Origin: Alphaproteobacteria bacterium
GTDB taxonomy: Bacteria > Myxococcota_A > UBA796 > CAJQPC01
DNA: 64,000 nt
Assembly (NCBI GenBank): GCA_020632795.1
Contig: JACKEV010000006.1
Span: forward strand, 802,501-866,500
Direction: 5' to 3'
Numbering within the stretch: the stretch's first letter is position 1; every line of letters begins with the position of its first letter. Of this stretch, positions 55,502 to 64,000 are shown one piece after another. A program made the translations under genes and the position numbers. The notes under the pieces were generated by a model. The model saw only the letters and a list, made by a program, of their open reading frames with translations, had not been told where the DNA came from and did no database searches.

Positions 55502-56020
55502 ATGCGGAACCTGATGGCACTGGCCTTTGTCCTGGTGGGAACCTCCGGCTGCGTGATCTACGAGAGCGACTGCGGCGGTGACTTCGACGGCGACGGCTTC
55601 TGCGACGGCCCGGACCTGGGCGACGACTTCAACGACGTCGACGGCGACGGCATCCCCGATGACGAGCAGCCTGACAACGGCGTCACCCTCAAGTTCTTCC
55701 CCCCCACCGCGGAGCAGGGCGAGGTCTTCCTGGCCTCCATCACCATCGAGGAGGGCGAGATCGACCTGCGCGAGGCCAGCGACCTGCGCTTCTACGGCGA
55801 CGTCGAGCTGGTCGTGTGGGGCGCCCGCGCCAACGAGATCACCGCGACGATGTCCGTCGACGACGAGGCCGTCGAGGGCGAGGTCGACCTGGTCGTCGAG
55901 TTCGCCGATGGCACCGCCGAGCTGGTCCCCGCCGCGCTGACGATCTTCGCCAAGGACTCCGGCCACAGCGCGGACGACTGGTCGAACGGCGGCCCGGCCG
56001 ACGACGGCGACTGCGAGTAG
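55502..56020 (+). CDS. acidic lipoprotein with calcium-loop-like repeats
   Basis: A 172-residue protein with signal and lipobox (ALAFVLVGTSGC, Cys17), then a stretch of Asp-Gly loops (DFDGDGFCDGPD, DVDGDGIPDDEQ) of thrombospondin-3/EF-hand kind, and a beta-sandwich-like remainder. GAGAGGAGC sits 7 nt before the ATG. It is probably a calcium-binding surface lipoprotein. It lies 134 bp before the ECF operon on the same strand. The upstream 139 bp (55363-55501) hold the divergent promoters. Confidence 0.75.
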   Translation: MRNLMALAFVLVGTSGCVIYESDCGGDFDGDGFCDGPDLGDDFNDVDGDGIPDDEQPDNGVTLKFFPPTAEQGEVFLASITIEEGEIDLREASDLRFYGDVELVVWGARANEITATMSVDDEAVEGEVDLVVEFADGTAELVPAALTIFAKDSGHSADDWSNGGPADDGDCE

Positions 56021-56153
56021 GAGCGAACGAGCCGTGGCGCTTCGACCCACCACCACCCTGTCCCCCACTCCCTGCGAGCCCGAGGTCCGCCCCGGCTTGG
56101 CCCAGGCGCGCGCCCGGGCTAACCGATCCAGGATCGCTGCCACCGAGAGGGCG

Positions 56154-56654
56154 ATGGGTCTGGACGTCGAGGCGCTCTACCGCAAGTACGGCGACATGGT
56201 GCTCGGCCGTTGCCGCACCCTCCTGCGCAACGAAGCCGACGCCCAGGAGACCTGTCAGGAGATCTTCCTGCGGGTCCACCGCTATCGGGGGCGGTTCCGA
56301 CATGAGGCCAGCCCGTCGACCTACCTGTTCCGGGTGACGACGACGACCTGCCTCAACAAGATCCGCTCCCGGAAGCGCCGACGCGAGGATCTCCAGGACG
56401 AGCCCATGCCCGTCCCCGTGGAGGACTCGGTGCTGGCGAACCATGAGATCCGCGACCTCGTGAGCCGCGTGCTCGCCGAGGCCGACGAGAAGACGCAGGC
56501 CTGCGTCATCTACCACTACGTCGACGGCATGACGCACCAGGAGGTCGGTGACCTCATGGGGCTCTCAGCCGCCGCCATCCGGAAGCGGATCGGAACGTTT
56601 CGCCGGAAGCTGGCGAAGGACCCCCCGGCCTGGCTCGACCGGCCGGACCTCTAG
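56154..56654 (+). CDS. ECF-type RNA polymerase sigma factor
   Basis: 166 residues from the ATG at 56154 cover both needed regions. Sigma2 runs MGLDVEALYRKYGDMVLGRC ... ADAQETCQEIFLRVHRY ... RHEASPSTYLFRVTTTTCLNKIR, and sigma4 VIYHYVDGMTHQEVGDLMG ... IRKRIGTFRRKL. A GTG at 56034 (with GGAGC upstream) would add 40 disordered residues and cannot be ruled out. It starts an operon with an anti-sigma factor and a secreted caspase, so its regulon probably includes that operon. Confidence 0.9.
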   Translation: MGLDVEALYRKYGDMVLGRCRTLLRNEADAQETCQEIFLRVHRYRGRFRHEASPSTYLFRVTTTTCLNKIRSRKRRREDLQDEPMPVPVEDSVLANHEIRDLVSRVLAEADEKTQACVIYHYVDGMTHQEVGDLMGLSAAAIRKRIGTFRRKLAKDPPAWLDRPDL

Positions 56655-56671
56655 AAACCCAGGGTTGCACG

Positions 56672-57391
56672 ATGGCACACCTCTCTACGCTCAAGCTGAA
56701 CCAGCTCCGCTACGGCGAGCTGACCGCCGATGATGAAGCCGCCGCCCGCGCCCACCTGGACACCTGCGAGCGCTGCGCCGATCGCCTGCGTGCCCAGGAG
56801 GCCAACCGGGCCGCCTTTGTGCTCCAGCCGGTGCCCCCGGCGCTCAAGGCCCCCGCCCCGTCGCCCTGGCGGCGGTGGTGGGTCGCCGTCACCCCCGTCC
56901 TCGCCCTCGCCGCGCTGATCCTGATCATCCCCCGGCTCACCAGCCTGAATGATCAAGGAACCGGGACCGTATCTGGCCTGTCTGAAGACCATGAGACAGA
57001 CCGCACCCGGATCAAGGGCGCGCGGGTCGAGCTGGAGGCCTGGTTGAACACTCCCCGGGGCGAGCGCGCGTTGAACAAGGGGGACGCCGTCGCGACGGGT
57101 GACGTCATCCAGTTCCGCTTCGACGCCGGTGATCACCGGTATGTCACCTTCGCCGGGGTGGATGGCACGGGGCAGGTCGAGGTGTACGGCACCTTCACCG
57201 CCAACGGCCCGCAGGCCGGCGTCAGCGCGGCTCCGTTCGCGCTGACCCTCGACGACACCCCTGGCGATCAGACCTTCTTCGCCTACTTTACCGAGTCCGC
57301 TCCCCAGCCGGGCGAGGTCAAGGCCTCCGCCCTCCAGCGGACCTCACTCTCCAACGGTACATTCCGAACCATCACCCTCTCGAAGAGGTGA
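56672..57391 (+). CDS. zf-HC2 anti-sigma factor with outer sensor domain
   Basis: A 239-residue protein. The N-terminal anti-sigma zinc motif is HLDTCERCADRL (H-x3-C-x2-C). It is followed by one transmembrane segment (WWVAVTPVLALAALILII, ~70-86) and an outer domain (~110-235) with GDVIQFRFDAGDHRYVTFAGVDG, similar by eye to DUF4384-type domains and to the outer part of the protein at 1188-1652. It would hold the sigma factor until a signal reaches the outer domain. The start is 17 bp after the sigma stop. Overlaps the caspase gene by GTGA. Confidence 0.9.
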   Translation: MAHLSTLKLNQLRYGELTADDEAAARAHLDTCERCADRLRAQEANRAAFVLQPVPPALKAPAPSPWRRWWVAVTPVLALAALILIIPRLTSLNDQGTGTVSGLSEDHETDRTRIKGARVELEAWLNTPRGERALNKGDAVATGDVIQFRFDAGDHRYVTFAGVDGTGQVEVYGTFTANGPQAGVSAAPFALTLDDTPGDQTFFAYFTESAPQPGEVKASALQRTSLSNGTFRTITLSKR

Positions 57392-59337
57392 CCGTGGCCC
57401 ATCTCCGGCGTGCCTTCTTGACGACCGCGCTGGCTGCGGCGGCGCTCGCGCCCGGACAGGCGCGGGCGGAGGTCGTTCGGTACGCCCTCGTCATCGGCGT
57501 GAACGACGGGGGCGATGAGCTTGAGCCGCTGCGCTATGCCGAGAGCGACGCGGAGCGCATGGCCGAGGTCCTCACCGACCTCGGCGGCTTCGACTCCGGC
57601 AAGGTGCTGCTGCTCAAGTCGCCCAGCCGAAAGGACATCGAGAACGCCCTCAAGTACGTGCCCGTGCGCAGCGACGACGAGCGCGAGGACATGTTCCTGT
57701 TCTACTACTCCGGGCACGCCGACGCGGTGGGCCTCAAGCTCGGAACAGAGACCTACCCCTTCGAGGAGCTGAAGGAGGACTTCCGGGCCGTCGACGCGGA
57801 CGTCCGGCTGGGCATCCTGGACGCCTGCCGCTCCGGGGCCATCACCCGGGTCAAGGGCGCGACCGTGGTCGACCCCTTCCTGGCCGACCGGCTCGACGCC
57901 GAGGGAGAGGCCTGGATCACCGCCAGCTCCGCCGACGAGCGCGCCCAGGAGTCCGACGCCCTGGCGGGCAGCTTCTTCACCTACTACCTGGTCTCCGGAC
58001 TGCGCGGGGCCGCCGCCGGGGACGACACGGTGGTGTCCCTGAACGAGGCCTACGCCTACGCCTACGACCGCACCGTCGCCCGCACCGGCGGCACCTCCGG
58101 CGGCCCCCAGCACCCCGAGTACGAGTTCAAGCTGGCCGGCAAGGGGGACCTGGAGCTGACGGTCCTGGATCGGGCCACGGCCCGGCTCACCCTGCCCGCG
58201 GACACCCAGGGCCGCATCATGATCCTCACCGAGCCCGAGGGCACCTACGTCGCCGAGCTGGTGAAGATCGCGGGCAACCCGATGACCGTGGCCCTCAAGC
58301 CGGGCGTGTACCGCCTGCGGCGCCGCGACGGCGAGAAGATCTACGAGGTGCTCATCAGCCTGTCCGAGGGCTCCCACCACAGCGCGGTTCGCTGGGGCGA
58401 GGGCGCGGTGGAGGTCGCGGGCTGGAAGGGCGGCGGGGCCACTGAGGTCCAGGCCCTCAACACGCCGGACACCCCGGACGAGGCCGAGGAGGTCTCCCCG
58501 GCCGCTGCGGCGGGCCAGGCGGTGGTCGACACGGCCACCGTCCTCAAGGACCGCTCCAAGGATCTGGCGGACCGCTCCAAGAGGCTCACCGAGGACGTGG
58601 ACTGGCGGCAGTCCCCGGCGGTGGCCTCGGGGCTCTCGGCGGTGATGCCGGGGACGGGGCAGTTCTACAACCACCAGTGGCTCAAGGGCGTGGGCATGAT
58701 GGGCGGCTCCATCGCCCTGCTCGGCACCGGCTTCGCCCTGTTCAACTCCGACGAGTCGGGGCTGATGACCGGGAGCGTCATCGGGCCGAACCCGCTCACG
58801 GCGATGGGCTGGATGGCGTATGGCCTCTCGGTCAGCGACGCCGGCCTGCACCACCGGGCCAGCCCGGCCTGGCATCCTGAGCGCGGGTGGACCCTGGCGG
58901 CCGAGACGGCGTGGTCCCAGACCGCCGCCACCCCCTACACCGCCGGCATGGCCGCGGACTTCTTCCTGCTGCCCCAGCTCTCGGTGGGTCTGGATCGCAC
59001 CGGGCTGACCCGCGCCCACCCCGAGCACGGTGACGGCGCCACCTTCTCCTTCGGCGGCCGGGCCATGGTCGGGCCGGACTGGAAGCGCTACCGCCCCGCG
59101 CTGTTCGTGGCCACGGGCTTCCGCGCGGGCAACCTGAGCCTGGACAGCGACGTCGTGCAGTCGGACACCCCGCTGCGCTTCGCGGTGGGCGCGGGCGTGA
59201 ACAACCGCCTGTACCTGAACCACCGCTACTTCGTCCAGTACGAGTTCCGCACCGAATTGGACGGCGGGGACCTGGCCTTCGTGCACGCGGCGGGCCTGGG
59301 CTGGCACTTCGGGACGCCGCGCGACCGGGAGCTGTAG
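57388..59337 (+). CDS. exported caspase-like (C14) peptidase with C-terminal barrel-like domain
   Basis: The 649-residue product has a signal peptide (FLTTALAAAALAPGQARA). The caspase-like domain (~30-235) has His110 in LFYYSGHAD and Cys147 in GILDACRSG, so the dyad is intact. The middle part (~250-400) has beta-rich segments with PEGT-like carboxypeptidase-regulatory features (TEPEGTYVAELVKI, KPGVYRLRRRDG). The last ~230 residues (QFYNHQWLKG, ATGFRAGNLSLDSDV, GLGWHFG) look like outer-membrane beta strands or a hydrophobic anchor. An exported, intact metacaspase-like enzyme coupled to an ECF sigma switch suggests an envelope-stress or death response; that is inference. Confidence 0.85.
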   Translation: MTVAHLRRAFLTTALAAAALAPGQARAEVVRYALVIGVNDGGDELEPLRYAESDAERMAEVLTDLGGFDSGKVLLLKSPSRKDIENALKYVPVRSDDEREDMFLFYYSGHADAVGLKLGTETYPFEELKEDFRAVDADVRLGILDACRSGAITRVKGATVVDPFLADRLDAEGEAWITASSADERAQESDALAGSFFTYYLVSGLRGAAAGDDTVVSLNEAYAYAYDRTVARTGGTSGGPQHPEYEFKLAGKGDLELTVLDRATARLTLPADTQGRIMILTEPEGTYVAELVKIAGNPMTVALKPGVYRLRRRDGEKIYEVLISLSEGSHHSAVRWGEGAVEVAGWKGGGATEVQALNTPDTPDEAEEVSPAAAAGQAVVDTATVLKDRSKDLADRSKRLTEDVDWRQSPAVASGLSAVMPGTGQFYNHQWLKGVGMMGGSIALLGTGFALFNSDESGLMTGSVIGPNPLTAMGWMAYGLSVSDAGLHHRASPAWHPERGWTLAAETAWSQTAATPYTAGMAADFFLLPQLSVGLDRTGLTRAHPEHGDGATFSFGGRAMVGPDWKRYRPALFVATGFRAGNLSLDSDVVQSDTPLRFAVGAGVNNRLYLNHRYFVQYEFRTELDGGDLAFVHAAGLGWHFGTPRDREL

Positions 59338-59338
59338 A

Positions 59339-60457
59339 TCAGCCCCGGTCCGCCGCGAACAGCGCCGCCTGCGCACCCAGGCCGGCGGCCTCGATGGAGC
59401 GGCGCGCCAGGGTGGACAGGCCGATCCCGTCGAGCTGGCCCGGGGCGTACCAGCCGTGGTCGATGTACCAGCGGCGCTCGATCTCCGCAGCCTCGCCGGC
59501 CAGGGTGACCGCCCACACGCCCAGGGTGAGCTTGCGGTGGGTGAAGATGTGGCGGACCTGCCCCAGGCGCATCACCGGGCGCACGTCCAGACCCAGGCGG
59601 TCGGCGAAGGCGCGGCGCAGGCCCTCGTCTTCGGGGGCCTGGCCCTCCAGATCGTCGCCAGGCAGCTCCCAGAGGCCCCCGAGCAGCCCCTCGGTGGGGC
59701 GGCGGGCCAGCAGCACCCGCGATCCCACCTGCAGCGCCCCGCAGACCCCCCGCACCTCGGGGCTCTGGCCCCGGCGGGGCTTGTTCGGCAGCGCCTCCAC
59801 CATGCCCTGGAGCCGCGCCCCGCAGCCCTCCGCGATGGGGCAGCGCCCGCAGCGGGCGGCGCGCGGCGTGCAGATCGTCGCACCCAGCTCCATCATCGCC
59901 TGGTTGTAGTCCCCTGCCCGGCCCGCCGGCAGCGAGGCGTCGGCCAGGGCGCGCACCCGCTTCTTCACGGGCGTGTCCCGTGGATCCTCCTGGACGAGGT
60001 GCCAGCGGCACAGCACCCGCTCCACGTTGCCGTCGACCACCGCCGCGTCCCGCCCGAAGGCGATGGAGGCGATCGCCGCGGCCGTGTAGTCACCCACACC
60101 GGGGAGCTGCTTGAGGCCCTCCACGGTGTCGGGGAAGGCGCCCAGCGCGGCGACCTTCTGCGCGGCCTTGTGGAGGTTCCGGGCGCGGGAGTAGTAGCCC
60201 AGGCCGCTCCACTCGGAGAGGACCTCCTCCAGGGAGGCCGCCGCGAGGTCCTGCACCGTGGGCCAGCGGGCCAGGAAGCGCTCGTAGTACGCGAGCATGG
60301 TCTCGATGCGGGTCTGCTGGGCCATGATCTCGGAGAGCCAGACCCGGTAGGGGGTCGGCGTCTCGCGCCACGGCAGGGGGCGGTGGCCGCTCGCGTACCA
60401 GCGCAGGAGCGCGTCGGCGGGCAGCCCGAGGGCGGACAGTTCGTGGTTGTCGGTCAT
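59339..60457 (-). CDS. mutY: A/G-specific adenine DNA glycosylase
   Basis: The 372-residue product has the HhH-GPD fold with WLSEIMAQQTRI (catalytic Glu), the hairpin LPGVGDYTAAAIAS, VVDGNVERVLCR (catalytic Asp), and the iron-sulfur cluster CTPRAARCGRCPIAEGC. The C-terminal NUDIX-like domain has GLWELPGDD. It removes adenine opposite 8-oxoguanine. Length is the usual one. Convergent with the caspase gene with one base between stops. Confidence 0.95.
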   Translation of the reverse strand: MTDNHELSALGLPADALLRWYASGHRPLPWRETPTPYRVWLSEIMAQQTRIETMLAYYERFLARWPTVQDLAAASLEEVLSEWSGLGYYSRARNLHKAAQKVAALGAFPDTVEGLKQLPGVGDYTAAAIASIAFGRDAAVVDGNVERVLCRWHLVQEDPRDTPVKKRVRALADASLPAGRAGDYNQAMMELGATICTPRAARCGRCPIAEGCGARLQGMVEALPNKPRRGQSPEVRGVCGALQVGSRVLLARRPTEGLLGGLWELPGDDLEGQAPEDEGLRRAFADRLGLDVRPVMRLGQVRHIFTHRKLTLGVWAVTLAGEAAEIERRWYIDHGWYAPGQLDGIGLSTLARRSIEAAGLGAQAALFAADRG

Positions 60458-60492
60458 GCCGCCGCCCTATCCCGGTTAGCGTGTGCAGGCAG

Positions 60493-61857
60493 ATGTACGG
60501 ACCCCCGCCCGACCCCCGACAGGTCCTCGTGCCCGTGGACCCGAGCACCCACCCCGGGGCGTTCGCGGTGTGCTTCGTCGCGGCGGCGGGCCTGTGGGCG
60601 CTGGCGGCGTTGCGGCGGCAGCCCGAGGCCTTGCGCGCCTGGTGGTTCGTGCTCGGCTGGGTCGTGGCGCTCACCGCGCCCCTGGCCGGGGTGCTCACCC
60701 GCTACGTCTACGGCAGCTTCCCCACCATCGACAAGGCCGGCTCGCTCCTGTTCTACCTGGAGGGGGTGCATTACACCGTGACGCTGCACCCCGTGGCGGC
60801 CATCCACGACCCGGCGGCGCGGCTCATCGGCGTCCACGTCGGGCACCTGTGGATCACCGCGCTGTTCGATCTGTTGCTGGAGCCGTTCGCGGCGTTCAAC
60901 GCCCAGGGCATCCTCTACCCCGCGCTGGGGTGGTGGGGGGCGGCGCTGTTCGCGCGCAGCCTGCGGGGGCGCTGGGACGTCGCGCTGCTGGTGGGGTTCC
61001 CGTTCGGGATGGGGCTGCACGTCTTCCGGGATCTGAACTGGTACACCATCGAGAAGGCGGCGGTGGGTTTTCTGGCCCTGTTCGCCTGGGGGGTCTTTCG
61101 GGCCTGGCGGGACGGGGGGCGGTGGCGCTTCATCGCGGCGGGGCTGTACGTGGGCATGGCCTTCGTGAACTGGTACCTCGCCCTGGTGGGGGCGGCGGGC
61201 ACGGCGATGGCGCTGGGGGTCGCGTGGGTCGGTACGTCCTGGCGGGATCCTCGCTTACGCAACCTTCTGATTGCGTGTTTGGCATGCTCGGTGGCGGTGA
61301 TGCCCCTGGTGGCCATGCAGCTCGCGCTGTTGTCGGGCCCGGGGACCCTGGGCGACCCCGAGCGCTTCCTGACCGAGCGGGCGATCCCCGACTCGTTTAC
61401 GCTGGTCCCGCCGATGTGGAACCGGTTGGAGCTGACCCGGGCCCTCAACGGGCCGGTGCTGGCGCTCGCGGCCCTCGGGGTCGTGTGGGGTGGTGGGACC
61501 GCCCGGGCCCTCGCGGCGGTGGCGGCGGGGCTGTTCACCCTGGCGCTGGGGCCCCAGGTCCTGCCCGAGGTCCCCAACCCCGTCTACATGGCCCTGCACG
61601 CGGCGATCCCGGGGTTCTGGCGGGTGGCCAAGCCCGAGGTGTTCTTCGAGGGCACCTGGCTCTGCCTGATCGGGGTGGCGGCCCTGGGGCTCCCGGACCG
61701 CTGGCTGCGCCGCAGCGCGCTGTGGGGGGTGCCCGTGTTCGCCGCGGGGTGGCTCCTGATCGTGCGCACCCACCCTGTGTTTCCGCCCTTCGCCGAGCCG
61801 GTCCCGGTGGAGCTGGCCCCCGACTGGCAGCAGCGCGTCGGCATGCAGCCGCCGTAA
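60493..61857 (+). CDS. multi-pass membrane protein
   Basis: A 454-residue protein with ~10 transmembrane segments and no recognised signature. HPVAAIHDPAARLIGVHVGHLWITALFDLLLEPF and NWYTIEKAAVGF hold conserved-looking polar residues inside helices. Layout and the motif MAFVNWYLAL resemble the 600-residue protein at 35345-37147 (GLTYWYQVLF), suggesting distant paralogues of a GT-C-like family. A GTG four codons upstream is the alternative start. Confidence 0.6.
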   Translation: MYGPPPDPRQVLVPVDPSTHPGAFAVCFVAAAGLWALAALRRQPEALRAWWFVLGWVVALTAPLAGVLTRYVYGSFPTIDKAGSLLFYLEGVHYTVTLHPVAAIHDPAARLIGVHVGHLWITALFDLLLEPFAAFNAQGILYPALGWWGAALFARSLRGRWDVALLVGFPFGMGLHVFRDLNWYTIEKAAVGFLALFAWGVFRAWRDGGRWRFIAAGLYVGMAFVNWYLALVGAAGTAMALGVAWVGTSWRDPRLRNLLIACLACSVAVMPLVAMQLALLSGPGTLGDPERFLTERAIPDSFTLVPPMWNRLELTRALNGPVLALAALGVVWGGGTARALAAVAAGLFTLALGPQVLPEVPNPVYMALHAAIPGFWRVAKPEVFFEGTWLCLIGVAALGLPDRWLRRSALWGVPVFAAGWLLIVRTHPVFPPFAEPVPVELAPDWQQRVGMQPP

Positions 61858-61908
61858 GCGATACGCTGGTCGGGGCGTTGAGGGCATGACACGCCGGGAG
61901 GCTCTTCC

Positions 61909-64000
61909 TTGAAGCGACGAACCAAGTGGATTCTGGGCGGCATCGGCGGCCTGATGCTGGCGTGCGCGGGCTGGTGCCTGGGCGTTCCGTGCTTCCTCGG
62001 CTGGTTCCGGTGGGGGATCTGGCTGGACACCTGCCCTGACGGCGTGCCCCGCGCGCTGGTCGACGTGGACACCTGGGGCCTGGAGCGGGGCCGCGAGGGC
62101 AGCGTGAACGTCTACGCCCGCGCCGCCTACCTGCACGGCGACTACGGCTACCGGGGCGAGACGGAGCTTCGCTGGTTCGACGCCTCCCTGGAGATCGAGG
62201 TCAACGGCGAGCGCCGCCCCCTGGACTGCGACTGGGACGACGCGGGGGTCGGCCGGCTCTACTGCCCGCTCACCCTGCCCGAGGACATCCCCGACGGGGA
62301 CCACACCCTGTGGGTGAAGGTGGACACGCCTCTGGACGAGGACCCCGAGGTCGCCGTCCCCCTGCCCCTCTACGTGCCGGCGCTGGTGCATGTCCTGACC
62401 GACCGGCCGCTCTACCAGCCCGGCGACGACATGATGTTCCGCTCCCTGACCCTCTCCCGAGGCAAGCTGGAGCCCATCGACGAGCGCCCCGGCCTCTGGA
62501 CGGTCACCGACCCCACCGGCGAGGTCCTGCTGGAGGAGCGCTCGAAGGGCGGGCCCTGGGGCGTCGCCGCGTCGTCCTTCCCGCTGGCCCCGGACGCGCC
62601 CAGCGGCGCCTGGCAGATCACCTGGCGCTCGGGCGATGACAGCGCCACGGCCAGCGTCACCGTCGAGCCCTTCACCCTGCCCCGCTACACGGTCGAAGCC
62701 CAGGCCGAGGAGCCCTGGTACGGTGTGGGCGACCGCCCGGCGGTGGCCGGGGTCGTGGCCTACACCTCCGGCGCGCCCGTGGCCGACGCGGTCGTGGACG
62801 TGGAGATCCGGCAGACCGGCGATTGGCCCCCGCCCACGGCCTGGACCGAGCCCATCCGCCTGCGCACCGACAACCGGGGGCGCTTCAGGGTGGCGCTGCC
62901 CGAGGTGCCCGGGGATCTGGTGGACACCGGGCGCCTGCGCGCCGCCATCACCGTCACCGACGCCACCGGCGACCGGGTCAGCGGGGGGGCCGGCGTGCTG
63001 CTCTCCCGGGATCCCCTGGCCGTGGACGCGGTCACCGAGCTGGGCGACGGCCTGGTCGCGGACTTCAACAACCGGGTGTATCTGCGCATCACCAGCCCCG
63101 ACGGCCGCGCGCTCTCCGACGCCCCGGTCACGCTCCGCAACCGCTGGGACAGCCGGGACCAGGGGCACGAGTACACCACCGACGCCGATGGCGTGGTCGC
63201 CTTTCAGGTGGACCCGGGGCAGCCGGTGAACGTCGAGGTGCCCGCGCAGCCGGTCCGCCCCCCCAAGCGGGCGGCGATGCAGCCGGTGACCTTCCAGTCG
63301 GCCACCGCGCTGCTGAGCAACCGAGCGGCGAACATCGCCGAGCGCACCAGCCTCCAGCGGGTGGCGCGCGGGGCCGACGCCTGCGGGCTGCTGGTGGAGT
63401 CCGACCGCACCATCGAGCTGGCCCTCGTCATCCGAGGCGGCCGGGTGGCAGAGACGCTGCCGCAGACCACCTCGGCGGAGCGCTGCCTGGGCGAGCGCCT
63501 CGCGGGCGAGCTGGTGGGCACGGGCGGCGAGGAGGTGTTGTCCACGTCCTGGAGCGTGCGCCGCCCCGAGGACGCCCCCACCCTCCGGGCCATCCACACC
63601 GGCGACGCCGGGGCCACCCCCAACCGCCTCCGCAGCCAGCTCGAAGACGCGCTGCGCCTGGGCAACCGCTGCATCAGCGAGCTGCGCAACCGGGGCGAGA
63701 TGCCCCAGCAGATCGTCTGGTCCACCCGCACTGCGTCCCGCGAGGTCTCCGTCCGCTGGGCCGACAACCCCGCCGGGATCGCAGGGGCCGGTGCGATGAG
63801 CTGCGTGCAGTCGGCGTTTCCGACGCTCACGCTTCCGGAGCCCGCGCCGGGAGACGCCATCGGCGTGATGCGCGTCCACGTCGACGTGCCCACCGCGCTG
63901 GTCCCGGCGCAGCCGGGCCCCACCGTCACCCGGGCCTTCGAGTTCGAGGTGGCCGCAGACGGTGTCGGTGAGACCACCTGGCGGGTGACGCCTGGCGCCA
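61909..64000 (+). CDS. alpha-2-macroglobulin-like protein, N-terminal part (3' truncated by window)
   Basis: The frame is open from a TTG at 61909 (GGGAGG 7 nt upstream) to the window end, about 697 codons. An N-terminal transmembrane anchor (WILGGIGGLMLACAGWCLG) precedes the outer part. The MG2-like domain shows HVLTDRPLYQPGDDMMFRS, and an MG3-like region follows with TLPRYTVEAQAEEPWYGVGD. In bacteria, alpha-2-macroglobulins trap peptidases in the periplasm, often beside penicillin-binding protein 1C. The thioester region, if present, lies past the window. The anchor and MG order support the call; the family assignment is moderate. Confidence 0.65.
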   Translation, partial: MKRRTKWILGGIGGLMLACAGWCLGVPCFLGWFRWGIWLDTCPDGVPRALVDVDTWGLERGREGSVNVYARAAYLHGDYGYRGETELRWFDASLEIEVNGERRPLDCDWDDAGVGRLYCPLTLPEDIPDGDHTLWVKVDTPLDEDPEVAVPLPLYVPALVHVLTDRPLYQPGDDMMFRSLTLSRGKLEPIDERPGLWTVTDPTGEVLLEERSKGGPWGVAASSFPLAPDAPSGAWQITWRSGDDSATASVTVEPFTLPRYTVEAQAEEPWYGVGDRPAVAGVVAYTSGAPVADAVVDVEIRQTGDWPPPTAWTEPIRLRTDNRGRFRVALPEVPGDLVDTGRLRAAITVTDATGDRVSGGAGVLLSRDPLAVDAVTELGDGLVADFNNRVYLRITSPDGRALSDAPVTLRNRWDSRDQGHEYTTDADGVVAFQVDPGQPVNVEVPAQPVRPPKRAAMQPVTFQSATALLSNRAANIAERTSLQRVARGADACGLLVESDRTIELALVIRGGRVAETLPQTTSAERCLGERLAGELVGTGGEEVLSTSWSVRRPEDAPTLRAIHTGDAGATPNRLRSQLEDALRLGNRCISELRNRGEMPQQIVWSTRTASREVSVRWADNPAGIAGAGAMSCVQSAFPTLTLPEPAPGDAIGVMRVHVDVPTALVPAQPGPTVTRAFEFEVAADGVGETTWRVTPGA

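Overview
The window is a gene-dense, very GC-rich bacterial chromosome segment with about 47 genes on both strands and few gaps above 200 bp. The mix of genes fits a predatory or soil-type Myxococcota/deltaproteobacterial lineage: many lipoproteins and Ala/Pro-rich exported proteins, GH57 glycosidases, a pentaheme cytochrome, an ECF sigma/anti-sigma/caspase operon, a CHAT protease operon, a FIST sensor, an alpha-2-macroglobulin-like protein and WD40/STAS proteins. That placement is inference, because no rRNA or other clean marker is present.

Layout. 1-6.5 kb: the end of an RCC1/MORN-like protein, then a minus-strand operon of an exported membrane protein, a large CHAT (caspase-fold) protease and a small membrane-anchored protein. 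6.6-9.1 kb: a sulfatase-superfamily lipoprotein, an unusual initiator tRNA with a terminator, and RluB. 9.14-10.47 kb: a lower-GC island with one Fic gene, bounded by a perfect 16-bp direct repeat. 10.5-17.1 kb: a rhomboid-like, GalT-like and GH57 branching-enzyme operon, a YARHG protein and a second GH57. 17.2-20.1 kb: a WD40, STAS and HExxH operon. 20.2-24.4 kb: topoisomerase IV (parC then parE). 24.5-26.3 kb: a two-gene ATPase plus TOPRIM/DUF4435-like module resembling the PARIS (AriA/AriB) defence system. 26.57-30.72 kb: two near-identical 2073-bp group II introns joined head to tail with no spacer. 30.8-41.7 kb: lipid acyltransferase, lipoproteins, large membrane proteins, an SDR, a degenerate sensor kinase with a FIST protein, and a Rieske protein. 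41.8-50.1 kb: rhodanese-like, Slt transglycosylase, pentaheme cytochrome, PP2C-cNMP fusion, TrmN6-like methyltransferase, MBL-fold protein and DHH phosphoesterase. 50.3-56.0 kb: DEAD-box helicase, adenosine deaminase family, DUF4097-like protein, LOG family with a 2Fe-2S ferredoxin, and an acidic lipoprotein. 56.1-59.3 kb: ECF sigma, anti-sigma and secreted caspase operon. 59.3-64 kb: MutY, a membrane protein, and the start of an alpha-2-macroglobulin-like protein.

Themes. Caspase-fold proteases occur in two separate operons. Each operon also has a single-pass membrane protein whose outer domain looks alike by eye (a GDxxxF segment). Three segments show signs of transfer: the Fic island, the AriA/AriB-like pair and the intron tandem. 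Several enzymes have lost expected catalytic residues (histidine kinase, rhomboid, GalT, rhodanese, DHH). Tight gene coupling here repeatedly uses GTGA or TTGA start-stop overlaps.
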